From the NCBI GenBank assembly GCA_039707655.1, contig CM077667.1:540248222-540312221 (forward strand): a stretch of 64,000 nt of DNA, in the 5' to 3' direction. The translations under genes were made by a program, and so were the position numbers. Source of the DNA: Elymus sibiricus. Lineage: Eukaryota; Streptophyta; Magnoliopsida; Poales; Poaceae. This document shows, one piece after another, positions 31,621-44,198 of this stretch. The notes below the pieces were generated by a model. The model ran no database searches. It saw nothing but the letters and a program-made list of their open reading frames with translations, and was not told the origin of the DNA. Every line of letters begins with the position of its first letter. Within the stretch, counting starts at the first letter, position 1.

Positions 31621-32317
31621 GGTATATGGTAAGCAATGTGTTTTGAAAATGGCACCTCCAAGAGTTTGGGGCACTTTTTAATAATCAATACTTGCAAAAG
31701 AGGAAACATGTGATGAGCATCCAGTGATGGTACCCATTTCTCAAAACTTTCCAAGCCAACAAGTTCGAGCCGTAATAAAATGCAAAAGCTTTGCTCTATA
31801 ACAAACTTCTTCATTGTAGCAATATGCTCCAATATTACTTTATCAAGACCCCCATCTTCCCTAAAGGAGGGAGATATTCCCAAGAAACACCAACGAGATG
31901 AAGAGATTCAAGAACTTCAACAGTGAGCTTATCACCCAGCCATGTTGGACAAGAAGGGCCTCTGTGCCCTCTAATGCACAACTCTTGAAGATCACTATGT
32001 GGTTGATGGCTCTCAAGAACCACTGCTTCCACACTAGGCTTGCTATTCGACCGCTTACTATCCCAATCTAATGTTAACCTCTTCAAGTAGCTTTTCTCTA
32101 CCAATTTTGCTTTTGCTGCTTCTTCTTTTGTGTGTATATTCTCAAGATTATAGATGCCAAGCTCCCTTAGTTCGGTCAAATGCTCAAGTTGCTTTGGTTC
32201 AATTCCTTCACTTTCTTTATTGACTCTAAATACCATCAACTCTTCTAAGAGTCTTAGTTTCCCCACATTATAAATATGAGATTTGTTCCTTAGCGGATTT
32301 TCTGTTACATGCAACTA
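31621..32317 (-). pseudogene. NLR pseudogene, 5'-most LRR segment present
   Basis: The minus strand encodes the start of a grass NLR LRR domain: NVGKLRLLEELMVFRVNK, EHLTELRELGIYNLENIHT, LVEKSYLKRLTLDWDS, PHSDLQELCIRGHRGPSCPTWLGD, ESLHLVGVSWEYLPPLGKM, then LLQVLIIKKCPKLLEVPFSKH. One frameshift lies near 31840-31860, where the frame of GKMGVLIK passes into another that continues the LRR. The frame runs through the GATCT junction into 26269 if the copia element is removed. A TAG near 32312 precedes LHVTENPLRNK. No NB-ARC (P-loop, MHD) or coiled-coil is found upstream, so the 5' two thirds of the gene are missing. Confidence 0.88.
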
Positions 32318-32404
32318 ATGTAGAGCGTGCGTGAGCCCATGATTTTTTGTGTGCGGGCCTTGCCGTGATTAGCGGATCAACCTTGACGTGGAGTTAGTCA
32401 TGGG

Positions 32405-33128
32405 CAAGGTTTCGGATTTCGTTTTGCAAGTTTTACCGCCCTCGGATGAAATGGACGAAATTCGGGATTTCGGATTTTTTCGGTAAATCTCGGACGAAAA
32501 GAACAATCCAAAGTTTGAATTTTTGAATGAAAAATGGGCGAAATATGAACGAAAAGTGACCGAACTTGTACCAAAAATTGAAATGCTGCAGAAAACTGAA
32601 CAATAACAGTTCCTTGTACACCCACCAATAGGTTCAGACGCTACACTACAACCATGAATCCCAAATAGGTCAACTAGCACGAATCCCATATTACTTACTC
32701 GTCATCTTGCTCCCAGCCAGTACATAAATGGCGCTGCCCAGGCACCTGTGCTCGAGTGTGCCAGCGACTCAGCAAACCACATAGGCAGCACACGCCGCAG
32801 ATGAGAGCAGCCAGCAGAGGGGACACGAAGCCCTTCCACCTCGCCAGCCGCGCATGGAAGGCGGTGGCGGCGCGAGCACATCTGGCATGAGAAAGGCGCC
32901 CGCCACCACTTACAGAGTTGGGAGAATTTTGTGATTTTAGGGTTCGAGACTCTGTCTCACCCATTTAGGTCATTAGAAGGCCAATGGAGGCTGGGCCGGC
33001 AGCTGGGTCAGGCGGAAAATTCAAAAAGGCCCGAAATAATTAGGCCGGCAAAAACATATACCGGGCCTGGACAAAATGGCCGAATTTCGTCTGAAATTCA
33101 TTTTTTCCGGACGAAATCCAAAACTTTG
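32405..33128. mobile_element. hAT-like non-autonomous element, 724 bp
   Basis: Flanked by a perfect 8-bp duplication GTCATGGG (32397-32404, 33129-33136), the size made by hAT transposases. The ends are inverted: CAAGGTTTCGGATTTCG on the left, CAAAGTTTTGGATTTCG read from the right, 15 of 17 matching. The subterminal part is rich in TTTCGG/CCGAAA motifs. The interior encodes no transposase I can see. Open frames inside are short and anonymous. Confidence 0.8.
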
Positions 33129-33136
33129 GTCATGGG

Positions 33137-34356
33137 ATGGCACCGTGATTATAGGATTGAACCCCGTTTCTCAAGTTCTTTCTCTTTTCCGTTCGGCACA
33201 ATAAAAAGAGAGGAAAACGGCCTGGGCCTTCTTCTACCTCTTCCCGTGGACATGGACAGCAACGCGAAGGTGTGGTGCTCCGCCTGGACACGGAGCTGAG
33301 CATCGTCTCTGAGCTGGTGCGGCCGCCTCTCCATGGCCGGAGGAGGAGGAATCGGGAGACGACATTTCTCTGTCCGCTCAGTCGGACCGGGCGAAATCCG
33401 GACCGGACCGGTAGTGTTCTCGGGCCGAATTTTCCAGACCGGGCCCACTGAATATACCAGTGGGCTAGGACCGTTTGGTCCGGTCCAGAGCGAGCCACGA
33501 GCAGCCGAAAAGCCCGCTCGCTACGTCCCTAAGGTAGGCCACAAACGGGTATGAGACGGCGGTGGTGGTGCACCTCGGTTGCTTGGGCGACGGACCAACA
33601 ATCCATGCCGTAGAAACTCAAGGATGACCCAAGGCACCTCCTCGTGCCTTCACATCCGTCGTCTGCCCACCTGTGCGATCAAGGCAGTCGTGGCCACCTC
33701 CGCTTCTCCCGGATCTGGGTGAGAGAAGGAGCGACGGAAAGAAGGAGGAAGGCGAGAAGGATCAGCGTCGGAGGGTCAGGGCATGGGAGACGGTCGGCAT
33801 CGACGCGGCGGCGGCGGCTCATGAGAGAGAGACACCGGGGAGAGAGAGTGGAGATAGAGAGAGGAGGTGGGGTGACGTCAGCCTAAGGAGTTGATCGGGG
33901 ATTTCCTGAAAACTGCCTGCCGATTTTACATAAATTTTAATTTTTTTGATTTTTCAAAAAACTTCATGAATTTAAAATGTATTCAAAAAATTTAGAAACA
34001 AATTCATAAATTTTAAATGACATGAGCTTTTTGTAAAGTTTCTTCTGAATATTTTTGCAATTTGTGAACCTTTTTTCAAAAAATATAAACATTTTTTAAA
34101 CAAAGTGAATATTCTTTTAAGTAAACACTAAAAAGAATCAGGAAAGAATATGTGAAAAGGAAAAAAGAAGAAGAAATTAACACAAAAGAAATAAAAACCA
34201 ATAGAGAACATTCATGATGTCCTCCTTTGTAGTTATGCTCGGTCAATGATGCTTACTCTTTGATCCCTGAGCACTATCGGCTAGTGCTTTAGGCACTACC
34301 GGGAAGTATGGTCGATAATGTGCCATACATGTACTATTGTTGTGGGAAGTACGGTT
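33137..34356. other. Unassigned sequence between the hAT-like element and the BARE LTR
   Basis: GC-rich to about 33890 (GGACCGGACCGG-type strings, open frames without domains), then AT-rich with many TTCAAAAA/TTTTTGAA words as in old transposon debris. No gene recognised. Confidence 0.4.
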
Positions 34357-36086
34357 TGTTGAAAATATACCCTACAGGCAATAATAAAGTTGTTATTATC
34401 ATATTTTCTTGTTCATGATAAATGTTTATTCTTCATGCTATAATTGTATTGAGCGGAAACTAAAATACATGTGTGTATACATAAACAAACACAGTGTCCC
34501 TAGTGAGCCTCTACTTGACTAGCTCGTTAATTAAAGATGGTTAAGGTTTCCTAACCATAAATATGAGTTGTCGTTTAATAACGGGATCACATCATTAGAA
34601 GAATGATGTGATGGACCGACCCAATCGTAAGCTTAGCATCTGATCGTGTCACTAAGTTCAATTTGCCATAACTTTCTTAATGTCAAGTATATGTTCCTTA
34701 GACCATGAGATCATGCCACTCCCTAATACCCGAAGAATACTTTGTGGGTATTAAACGTCATTTCGTAACTGGGTGATCATAAAGGTGATCTTCAGGTATC
34801 TCGGAAAGTATTTGTTGGGTTGCATGGATCAAGACTGGGATTTGTCACTCCGTGTGATGGAGAGATATCTCTGGGCCCTCTCGGTAATACAACATCATGA
34901 ATAGCTTGCAAGCATGTGACTAATGTGTTTAGTCATGGGGATCTTGTATTATGGAACGAGTAAAGAGACTTGCCGGTAACGATATTGAACTAGGTATGAC
35001 GATACCGACGATCAAATCTCGGGGAAGTAACATATCGCAGGACAAAGGGAATTGTATACGGGATTAACTGAGTCCTTGACATCGTGGTTCAAACCGATAA
35101 AGATCCTCGTTGAATATGTGGGAGTCAGTATGGGCATCCAAGGCCCGCTATTGATTACTGATCAAAGAGGTGTCTCAGTTATGTCTGCATGTTCTCGAAC
35201 CCGTAGGGTCACACACTTAACGTTCGGTAACGCTAGGGGAGTATTGGGATATTCATAGTGGTGAGTCCTAAGGTAGTTCGGAGTCCTGGATGGGATCCGG
35301 GACATCGCGAGGAGCTTCGGAATAGTCCGGAGGTAAAGTTTCATATATGGGAACTATTATTCATGGTTCCGGAAAAGTTGGGGGATTTACCAACAATGCA
35401 CTGGGAGGTTCCGAAGGGTTTTGAGGGTCCACCAGTGGGGCGAACCAGCCCCGGAGGGCCACATGGATCCTTAAGGGGGTGCCCTAGGCCTACATGGGCC
35501 AGGGGAGCTGCACCCCACCAGGCCCATGTGGCCAAGTGGGGGGGGGGACCCTAGACGGGGGGTGCGCCCCTAGCCTTGGGGGGCAAGGCTCCCCCATGGC
35601 CGTCGCCCCCCTATGCTTGGAGAGGGGGCTAGGGCTAGCGCACCCCCTCCCACACCCCTATATAAGGTGCGGGGCGCAGGGGGCAGCCATCCCAGCCCTG
35701 GCCGGCGCCCCCTCTCTCCCTCATCTCCTCCTCCTCCGCATAGTGCTTGGCGAAGCCCTGCAGGAGTTCCGCTGCCATCACCACCACCATGCCGTCATGC
35801 TGGCCTAAATCCTATCTACCTCTGCACCCTTGCTTGCTGGATCAAGAAGGAGCAGACGTCACCGAGCCATACGTGTGCACATCTCAGAGGTGCCGTTCGT
35901 GCGGTGCTGGATCAGATTGGATCTAGAAGGGAGTACGACTACGCCAACCACGATTATTAGATCGTTAACGCTTTCGGTCTACAAGGGTACGTAGACACCA
36001 CTCCCCTCTCATTGCAAGCATCTCCTAGATCAGACCTTGGGTGTTTCATAGGATTTTTTTTGTTTTCTATGCAACGTTCCCCGACA
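34357..36086 (+). repeat. 5' LTR, Angela/BARE/WIS type (about 1.73 kb)
   Basis: Starts TGTTGAAAATATACCCTACAG and contains GTTAAGGTTTCCTAACCAT-like text, matching my memory of the Triticeae Angela/BARE-1 LTR. A TATATAA box lies at 35659-35665 between C-rich segments. It ends GCAACGTTCCCCGACA. Confidence 0.88.
35659..35665 (+). promoter_or_regulatory. TATA box in BARE-type LTR
   Basis: CCCTATATAAGG in the position expected for the LTR promoter. Confidence 0.7.
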
Positions 36087-37334
36087 GTGACATCATGAGC
36101 TAGGTCTATGTGTAGATGTTATATGCACGAGTAGAACACACATTTGTTGTGGGCGTTGTTATTTTGGATTCGACGGTATTGTGGGATGAAGCGGCCCGTA
36201 CCAACTTTACTTGTCCTCGCACAAGAGACCGGTTCCACGACTGACGTGCAAATGGCATTGTATAAAGTGGCTGGCGGGTGTCTGTCTCTCCCACTTTAGT
36301 TGAATCTGATTTGACAACGGTGGTCCTTATAAAAAGGTTAAAAGGAAACTTGTATATCACCGTTGTGGCTTTGCGTAGATAAGAACGGTTCTTATGCTTT
36401 GCCCCTAGAAGCCACGTAAAATTTGCAACAACAAAGTAGAGGACGTCTAACTTGTTTTTCCAGGGCATGTGATGTGATGTGGTATGACCAAGATGTGATT
36501 TGATATATGTGTTGTATGAGATTATCATGTTTTGTAATAGTTCACGACTTGCATGTCGATGAGTACGGCGACCGGCAGGAGCCATAGGGTTGTCTTAATA
36601 TTATTGTATGACCTGCATGTCAATCATTAAACGCCATGTAATTGCTTTACTTTAAAGCTATGAGTTAGCAATAGTTGTAGAAGCAATAGTTGGTGGAGAT
36701 AACTACATGACGGCACCTTGGAGATGATGGAGATCATGGAGTCAAGCCGGAGATGATGGAGATCATGCCGGTGCTTTGGAGATGGATATAAAAAGCAGAA
36801 GAAGACAATGGCCATATCATGTCACATATTGCTTGCATGTGATGTTTGTCTTTTATGCATCTTATTTTCCTTGGAACGGCGGTAGCTTTATAAGATGATC
36901 CTCCACTTTATATCAAGATAAAAGTGTTCTCCCTTAGTATGCACCATTGCAAAAGTTCATCGTTTTGAAGCACCTCGTGAGGATCGGGTGTGATAGACTC
37001 TACGTTCGCATACAACGGGTGTAAGCCAGTTTTACACATGTGAAAATACTTTGATTAACTTGACGAGCCTAGCATGTACAGACATGGCCTCGAAACACAG
37101 AGAACCAAAAGGTTTAACATGAGTCATATGGATGATATGATCAACATGTAGATGTTCACCATTGAAACTACTCCATCTCACGTGATGATCGGACTTGGTT
37201 TAGTGAATTTGGATCATGTATCACTTAACAACTTGAGGGATGTTGATTTAAGTGGGAGTTCATTAATAATTTGATTAGTTGAACTAATTATCATGAACAT
37301 AGTCGAAATGTCTTTGCAAATATGTTGTAGATCA
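36087..37334 (+). other. Untranslated leader of the BARE-type element
   Basis: Begins GTGACATCATGAGCTAGG, the altered primer-binding region. About 1.2 kb precede the gag ATG, as usual for BARE. The same leader is found inverted at 46927-48201. Confidence 0.75.
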
Positions 37335-37568
37335 ATGGCTTGCGCTGTAGCTTTGCTCAATTTCAATGCGTTCCTAGAGAAAGAAAAACTGAAAGATGAT
37401 GGAAGCAACTATGCGGGCTGGTCCGTAATCTGAGGATTATCCTCACTGCTGCACAGAAGGCCTATGTGCTTGATGCACCGCTCAGTGTGCCACCCCTCCC
37501 TCGACTGTAGATCCTATATATGAACATCTGGCAGACAAGGGCTGATGACTATTCGATACTTTAGTGCG
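37335..37568 (+). pseudogene. BARE-type gag, N-terminal fragment
   Basis: From ATG at 37335: LLNFNAFLEKEKLKDDGSNY, then a frameshift and TGA shortly after, and remnants equivalent to LRIILTAAQKAYVLD in another frame. Homologous to the gag at 46926 downward on the minus strand. Interrupted by the element starting at 37569. Confidence 0.85.
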
Positions 37569-39152
37569 TGCTACTTCTCGAGCATGCGTTGCTTTTCCCT
37601 TGAAGAGGAAAGGGTGATGCAGCAAAGTAGATAAGTATTTCCCTCAGTTGTTGAGAACCAAGGTATCAATCCAGTAGGAGATACAAGCAAGTCAACAATG
37701 GATGTACCTACACAAATAATAAAACACTTGCACCCAACGCTATAAAGGGGTTGTAAATCCCTTCACGGTTACATGCAAGGATGAGATCTAATAGAGATAG
37801 ATAGAATAGATTGCTTGAACGGAAACTAAACTAAAAGTAAAAAGATTGCAGCAAGATATTTTTTGTATTTTTGGTTTTTGATCTGAAAGTATAATATGGA
37901 AAATAGACCCGGGGGCCATAGGTTTCACTAGAGGCTTCTCTCAGGATGGCAAATAATACGGTGGGTGAACAAATTACTATCGAGCAATTGATAGAAAAGC
38001 GAATAATTATGAAGATATCCAAGGCAATGATTATGCATATAGGCATCACGTCCGTGTCAAGTAGACCGAAACGATTCTGCATCTACTACTATTACTCCAC
38101 ACATCGACCGACTCCTGCCTGCATCTAAAGTATTAAGTTCATGAAGAATAGAGTAACCCACTAGGTAAGATGACATGATGTAGAGGGATAAACTCAAGCA
38201 ATATGATGAAAACCCCATCTTTTTATCCTCGATGGCAACAATACAATACGTGCCTCGCTACCCCTACTTTGTCACTAGGTGAGGACACCGCAAGATTGAA
38301 CCCAAAACTAAGCACTTCTCCCATTGCAAGAATTACCAATCTAGTTGGCCAAACCAAACCAATAACTCAAAGAGACTTGCAAAGATATGAAATCATGCAT
38401 ATAAGAATTCAGAGAAGATTCAAATAATATTCATAGATAATCTGAACATAAACCCACAATTCATCGGATCTCGACAAACACACCACAAAAGAGTATTACA
38501 TCGGATAGATCTCCATGAAGATCATGAAGAACATGGTATTGAAGAACAAAGAGACAGAAGAAGCCATCTAGCTACTAGCTATGGACCCGAAGGTCTGTGG
38601 TAAACTACTCACGCATCATCGGAGGGGCAATGGAGTTGATGTAGATGCCCTCCGTGATCGAATCCCCCTCCGGCAGATTACCAGAAAAGGCTCCAAGATT
38701 GGATCTCACGGGAACAGAGGCTTACGGCGGTGGAAAAGTATTTTCGTGGCTCCCTTTAGTATACAGGGAATATTTGGGAATTTATAGGCCGAAGAATAGG
38801 GTTAGGAGAGCTGCCGTGGGGTCACAAGCCCTTAGGGCGCCCCCCCTAGGGCGCGCCCTGGTGGCTTGTGACGCCACGGCAGGTCTTCTGCCTTCATCTC
38901 CAAGTCTGGCAGGTTTCTTCTGGTCCAAGAAAAATCATTTCGAAGATTTTATTCCGTTTGGACTCTGTTTAATATTCCTTATCTGCAATACTCAAAAACA
39001 TGGAAAAAACAGAAACTGGCACTAGGCTCTAGATTAATAGGTTAGTCCCAAAAATAATATAAAATAGCATATTAATGCATATAAAACATCCAAAACAGAT
39101 AATATAATAGCATGGAACAATCAAAAATTATAGATACGTTGGAGACGTATCA
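37569..39152 (-). repeat. 3' LTR of the Sabrina-like element
   Basis: 1584 bp, partner of 42616-44193. Confidence 0.93.
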
Positions 39153-39168
39153 AGCATCCCCAAGCTTA
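39153..39168 (-). promoter_or_regulatory. Polypurine tract of the Sabrina-like element
   Basis: The minus strand reads TAAGCTTGGGGATGC next to the 3' LTR. The identical 15-mer recurs at 41117-41131 and 41172-41186. Confidence 0.75.
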
Positions 39169-41864
39169 ATTCCTGCTCGTCCTCGAGTTGGTAAATGATA
39201 AAAACTGAATTTTTGATGTGGAATGCTACCTAACATATTTATCCATGTAATATTCTTTATTGTGGCATGAATATTCAGATCCAAAAGATTCAAAACAAAA
39301 GTCTAATATTGTCATAAAAACAGTAATACTTCGAGCACACCAACAAGGCAATTGTGTCCTTTCGAAATAACATGGCCTTAGAAAGTTATCCCTACAAAAT
39401 CATATGGTCTGGCTATGCTCCATCTTCCCACCACAAAGTATCTAAATCATGCACAACCCCGATGACAAGTCAAGCAATTGTTTCACACTTTTTATGTTCT
39501 CAAACCTTTTCAACTCTCACGCAATACATGAGCGCGAGCCATGGATATAGCACTATAGGTGGAATAGAATATGGTGGAGGTGATGAGGAAAAAGGAGAAG
39601 ATAGTCTCACATCAACTAGGCGTATCAACGGGTTATGGAGATGCCCATCAATAGATATCGATGTGAGTGAGTATGGATTGCCATACAACGGATGCACTAG
39701 AGCTATAAGTGTATGAAAGACTCAAATTGAAACTAAGTGGTTGTGCATATGATGAAAATTTCCACTAGCTATATGAAAGTGACAAAATAGGAGACTCTCT
39801 ATCATGAAGATCATGGTGCTACTTTGAAGCACAAGTGTGGAAAAAGATAGTAGCATTGTCCCTTCTCTCTTTCTCTCATTTTTTTCTTTTTTTTCCTTTC
39901 TTTTTTATTTATTTTGGTGGGCATCTTTGGCCTCTTTTATTTTTTTTATTTGGGCTTCGCTGGCCTCTTTTATTTTTTGTAAAGTCCGGAGACTCATCCC
40001 AACTTATGAGGGATTCATAGCTTCCATCATCCTTTTCTCACACGGGACAAATGCTCTAATAATGGAAATCATCACACTTTTATTTACTTTCAACTCGATA
40101 CCTAGAACAAAACATGACTCTATATGCAATATGAAAGTGATGGTGCATGTCATGAAAAACGGAACGGTGGAAGTTGCATGGCAATATATCTCGGAATGGC
40201 TATGGAAATGCCATAATAGGTAGGTATGGTGCCTGTTTTGAGGAAAATATATGGTGGCTGTTTTGAGGAAGGTGGGTTTGATGCACCGGCGAAAGTTGCG
40301 CGGTACTAGAGAGGCTAGCAAAGGTGGAAGGGTGAGAGTGCGTATAATCCATGGACTCAACATTAGTCATAAAGAACTCACATACTTATTGCAAAAGTCT
40401 ATTAGTTATCAAACAAAGCATTAGACGCATGCTCCTAGGGGAGAGGTTGGTAGGAGTTAACCATCGTGCGCTCCCGACCCTCACACAAAGGTTGACAATC
40501 ATTAAACAAATCATGCTCCGACTTCGTTACATAACGGTTCACCATACGTGCATGCTACTGGAATCACAAACTTCAACACAAGTATTTCTCCAATTCACAA
40601 CTACTCACTAGCATGACTCTCATATTACCATCTCCATTATCTCAAAACTATATGCAAGGAATCAAACTTCTCATAGTATCCAATGCAGTTAATATGAAAG
40701 TTTTTATTATATCCCTCTTGGATGCCCATTATATTAGGACTAAATTCATAACCTAAACAAATTACCATGCTATTTTAAAGACTCTCAAAATAATATAAGT
40801 GAGGTACGAGAGTTCAATAATTTCTATAAAATATCACACCACCATGCTCTAAAAAGATATAAGTGAAGTACTAGAGCAACATTGCCTAGCTCAAAAGATA
40901 TAAGTGAAGCACATAGAGTATTCTAATAATTTCATGATTCAGCATGTCCCTCTCAAAAAGAATGTGTGCAGCAAGGATGATTGTGGAAAACTAAAAAGCA
41001 AAGACTCATATCATACAAGACGCTCCAAGCAAAACACATATCATGTGGTGAATAAAAATATAGCCTCAAGTAAATTTACCGATGGATTGAAGACGAAAGA
41101 GGGGATGCCTTCCGGGGCATCCCCAAGCTTAGGCTTTTTGGTATCCTTGAATAGGGCTTGGGATGCCTTGGGCATCCCCAAGCTTAGGCTCTTGCCACTC
41201 TTTATTCCATAGTCCATCAAATCTTCACCCAAAACTTGAAAACTTCACAACACAAAACTCAACAGAAAACTCATGAGATCCGTTAGTATAAGAAAAATAA
41301 ATCACCACTTTAGGTACTGTTGTGAACTCATTCTTTATTTATATTGGTGTAATATCTACTATATTCCAACTTCTCCATGGTTCATACCCCCCGATACAAC
41401 CCATAGATACATCAAAATAAGCAAACAACACAAAGAAAACAGAATCTGTCTAAAACAAAACAATTTGTAGCAATCTATAGACTTAGAATACTTCTATAAC
41501 TCCAAAAAACTTAGAATACTTCTGTAACTCCAAAAATTCTGAAAAATTAGGACAATCAGGGCAATTTGTTTATAAATCTTGTGTAAAAATTTCAGATCAA
41601 AGCACATTCCAGTGAATTTACAAAATTCCTGGACTGAGAGAAAAAGTTTCTGTTTTTCAGCAAAATCAAATTGCAAACACCGTAGACCATCCCAAAGGTC
41701 TTACTTGGCTCAAACACTAATTTAAACAAGAAAACACAATTATTACAGAAGTAATAATGTGCAAAACACACAAAAACAGAAACAAAATCAAAAGCATAAA
41801 AATTGGGTTGCCTCCCAACAAGCGCTATTGTTTAACGCCCCTAGCTAGGCATAACGCAATAGAT
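39169..41864. other. Non-coding internal region of the Sabrina-like element
   Basis: AT-rich, with no pol domain in any frame. It includes T-rich tracts (39880-39980) and two extra copies of the polypurine-tract sequence near 41117 and 41172. Confidence 0.7.
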
Positions 41865-42422
41865 CTAGGTCTTGTCATCTTTGGTATTGGCAACTTTTGT
41901 GAGGGCCTTCTCAAATCCGGGGGGTTCTTTCCTCTTCCCCAGATTCGTAGCGGAAGGATCCATCTTAATATCCAAAATATCCAAACGCTTATTGCAAAGG
42001 GTAATCAAAGTATTCAAACGATTGAGGTTTCCATTAATATGTTTAAGGGGTTCGTGTTGTAACTCGACCAAGTGCTTATCTAAGTCACTCAATTTGTTGA
42101 GAATTTGAACTCCTTCTTGTGAGAAAGCAAACCCTTTGTTGGGTGGAGGAACCCCCAAAATCCCCTCCAAAACTTCATAAGCAGCATTCGTATCTAACTC
42201 AATAAAATTTCCTTTTGAGGCGAAATCTAAAAGCTCTCTATGATGCAAAGCCAATCCAATGTAAAAATTTCTAAGCAAAACTTTGGCATCTCCTTTTAGA
42301 TTGGAGATACGATAAGATTCCATTAGCCTATACCAGGCATCTTTCAAATTTTCCCCTTGTTTTTGCTTGAAGTATAGGAATTCAAAATCTGGTGACAAAG
42401 GGGAAGTAGTAACGCTAGACAT
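41865..42422 (-). CDS. Gag-like protein of the Sabrina-like element
   Basis: About 185 residues from ATG at 42422 (MSSVTTSPLSPDFEFLYFKQ...). The segment FLYFKQKQGENLKDAWYRLMESYRI...LRNFYIGLALHHRELLDFASKGNFIELDTNAAYEVLEGI matches the retrotransposon Gag core of Athila/gypsy elements (Q-x-E-x-L-x-x-A-W then F-Y-x-G-L). Next comes a coiled-coil-like stretch (ILNKLSDLDKHLVELQ...NRLNTLI). The zinc knuckle is absent and the protein is short, so it is a truncated Gag. The frame stays open 58 codons upstream, but that part runs toward the primer site and is probably leader. Confidence 0.7.
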   Translation of the reverse strand: MSSVTTSPLSPDFEFLYFKQKQGENLKDAWYRLMESYRISNLKGDAKVLLRNFYIGLALHHRELLDFASKGNFIELDTNAAYEVLEGILGVPPPNKGFAFSQEGVQILNKLSDLDKHLVELQHEPLKHINGNLNRLNTLITLCNKRLDILDIKMDPSATNLGKRKEPPGFEKALTKVANTKDDKT

Positions 42423-42587
42423 AGCAACAAGTAAGAGATCCAACGGGAAATAGAGTGTATAAAAAGGCAAATCTTTTTGGAAAATCGTTTTAGAAGTGGG
42501 GGAGAGGAAAATGAGAGGCAAATGGCAACTAAAGTAAATGCAAGAGATGAGTTTGTGATGGGTACTTGGTAGGCTTGATGTAGATCT

Positions 42588-42606
42588 CCCCGGCAACAGC
42601 GCCGGA
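42588..42606 (-). promoter_or_regulatory. tRNA-Asp-type primer-binding site
   Basis: The minus strand reads TCCGGCGCTGTTGCCGGGG, close to TGGCGCCGTTGCCGGGG used by Athila-type elements. It lies about nine bases inside the LTR. Confidence 0.75.
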
Positions 42607-42615
42607 AATCCTTCT

Positions 42616-44193
42616 TGCTACTTCTCGAGCATGCGTTGGTTTTCCCTTGAAGAGGAGAGGGTGATGCAGCAAAGTAGATAAGTATTTCCCTCAGTTGCTG
42701 AGAACCAAGGTATCAATCCAGTAGGAGATACAAGCAAGTCACCAATGGATGTACCTACACAAATAATCAAGCACTTGGACCCAACGCTATAAAGGGGTTG
42801 TCAATCCCTTCACGGTTACTTGCAAGGATGAGATCTAATAGAGATAGATAGAATAGATTGCTTGAACAGAAAGTAAACTAAAAGTAAAAAGTATGCAGCA
42901 AGATATTTTTGGTATTTTTGGTTTTAGATCTGAAAGTATAATATGGACAATACACCCGGGGGCCATAGGGTTCACTAGAGGCTTCTCTCATGATGGCAAA
43001 TAATATGGTGGGTGAACAAATTACTGTCGAGCAATTGATAGAAAAGCGAATAATTATGAAGATAACCAAGGCAATGATTATGCATATAGGCATCACGTCC
43101 GTGTCAAGTAGACCGAAATGATTCTGCATCTACTACTATTACTCCACACATCGACCGACTCCTGCCTGCATCTAGAGTATTAAGTTCATGAAGAACAGAG
43201 TAACGCATTAGGTAAGATGACATGATGTAGAGGGATAAACTCAAGCAATATGATGAAAACCCCATCTTTTTATCCTCGATGGCAACAATACAATACGTGC
43301 CTCGCTACCCCTACTTTGTCACTGGGTGAGGACACCGTAAGATTGAACCAAGCACTTCTCCCATTGCAAGAATTACCAATCTAGTTGGCCAAACCAAACC
43401 AATAACTCGAAGAGACTTGCAAAGATATGAAATCATGCATATAAGAATTCAGAGAAGATTCAAATAATATTCATAGATAATCTGAACATAAACCCACAAT
43501 TCATCGGATCTCGACAAACACACCGCAAAAGAGTATTACATCGGATAGATCTCCATGAAGATCATGAAGAACATGGTATTGAAGAACAAAGAGAGAGAAG
43601 AAGCCATCTAGCTACTAGCTATGGACCCGAAGGTCTGTGGTAAACTACTCACGCATCATCGGAGGGGCAATGGAGTTGATGTAGATGCCCTCCGTGATCG
43701 AATCCCCCTCCGGCAGATTACCGGAAAAGGCTCCAAGATTGGATCTCACGGGAACAGAGGCTTCCGGCGGCGGAAAAGTATTTTCGTGGCTCCCTTTAGT
43801 ATCCAAGGAATATTTGGGAATTTATAGGCCGAAGAATAGGGTTAGGAGAGCTACCGTGGAGCCACAAGCCCTTAGGGCGCCCCCCCCAAGGGCGCGCCCT
43901 GGTGGCTTGTGACGCCACGGCAGGTCTTCTGCCTTCATCTCCAAGTCTGGCAGGTTTCTTCTGGTCCAAGAAAAATCATTCCGAAGATTTTATTCCGTTT
44001 GGACTCCGTTTAATATTCCTTATCTGCAATACTCAAAAACATGGAAAAAACAGAAACTGGCACTAGGCTCTAGATTAAAAGGTTAGTCCCAAAAATAATA
44101 TAAAATAGCATATTAATGCATATAAAACATCCAAAACAGATAATATAATAGCATGGAACAACCAAAAATTATAGATACGTTGGAGACGTATCA
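42616..44193 (-). repeat. 5' LTR of the Sabrina-like element
   Basis: 1578 bp, partner of 37569-39152, followed by GTGCG. Confidence 0.93.
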
Positions 44194-44198
44194 GTGCG

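Larger units (their letters stand above)
37569..44193 (-). mobile_element. Sabrina/Athila-like Ty3/gypsy LTR element, non-autonomous
   Basis: LTRs 37569-39152 (1584 bp) and 42616-44193 (1578 bp) begin TGCTACTTCTCGAGC and end GGAGACGTATCA. Perfect 5-bp duplication GTGCG (37564-37568, 44194-44198). The primer site is at the right, so it runs on the minus strand. The internal part (3.46 kb) has one gag-like ORF and no pol, so it depended on a helper. The few LTR differences seen by eye suggest a fairly young insertion. The name Sabrina rests on recalled LTR text. Confidence 0.93.

Noticed and set aside
32318..32404. Continuation of the NLR gene toward its NB-ARC domain
   Set aside because: LRR similarity stops near 32317; no P-loop, RNBS or MHD motif was found in any frame up to 34356.
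33137..33900. Several ORFs of 70-120 codons
   Set aside because: GC-rich, overlapping on both strands, no domain; likely compositional.
39354..40363. ORFs in the Sabrina-like internal region
   Set aside because: No similarity to pol or host proteins; AT-rich and T-tract derived.
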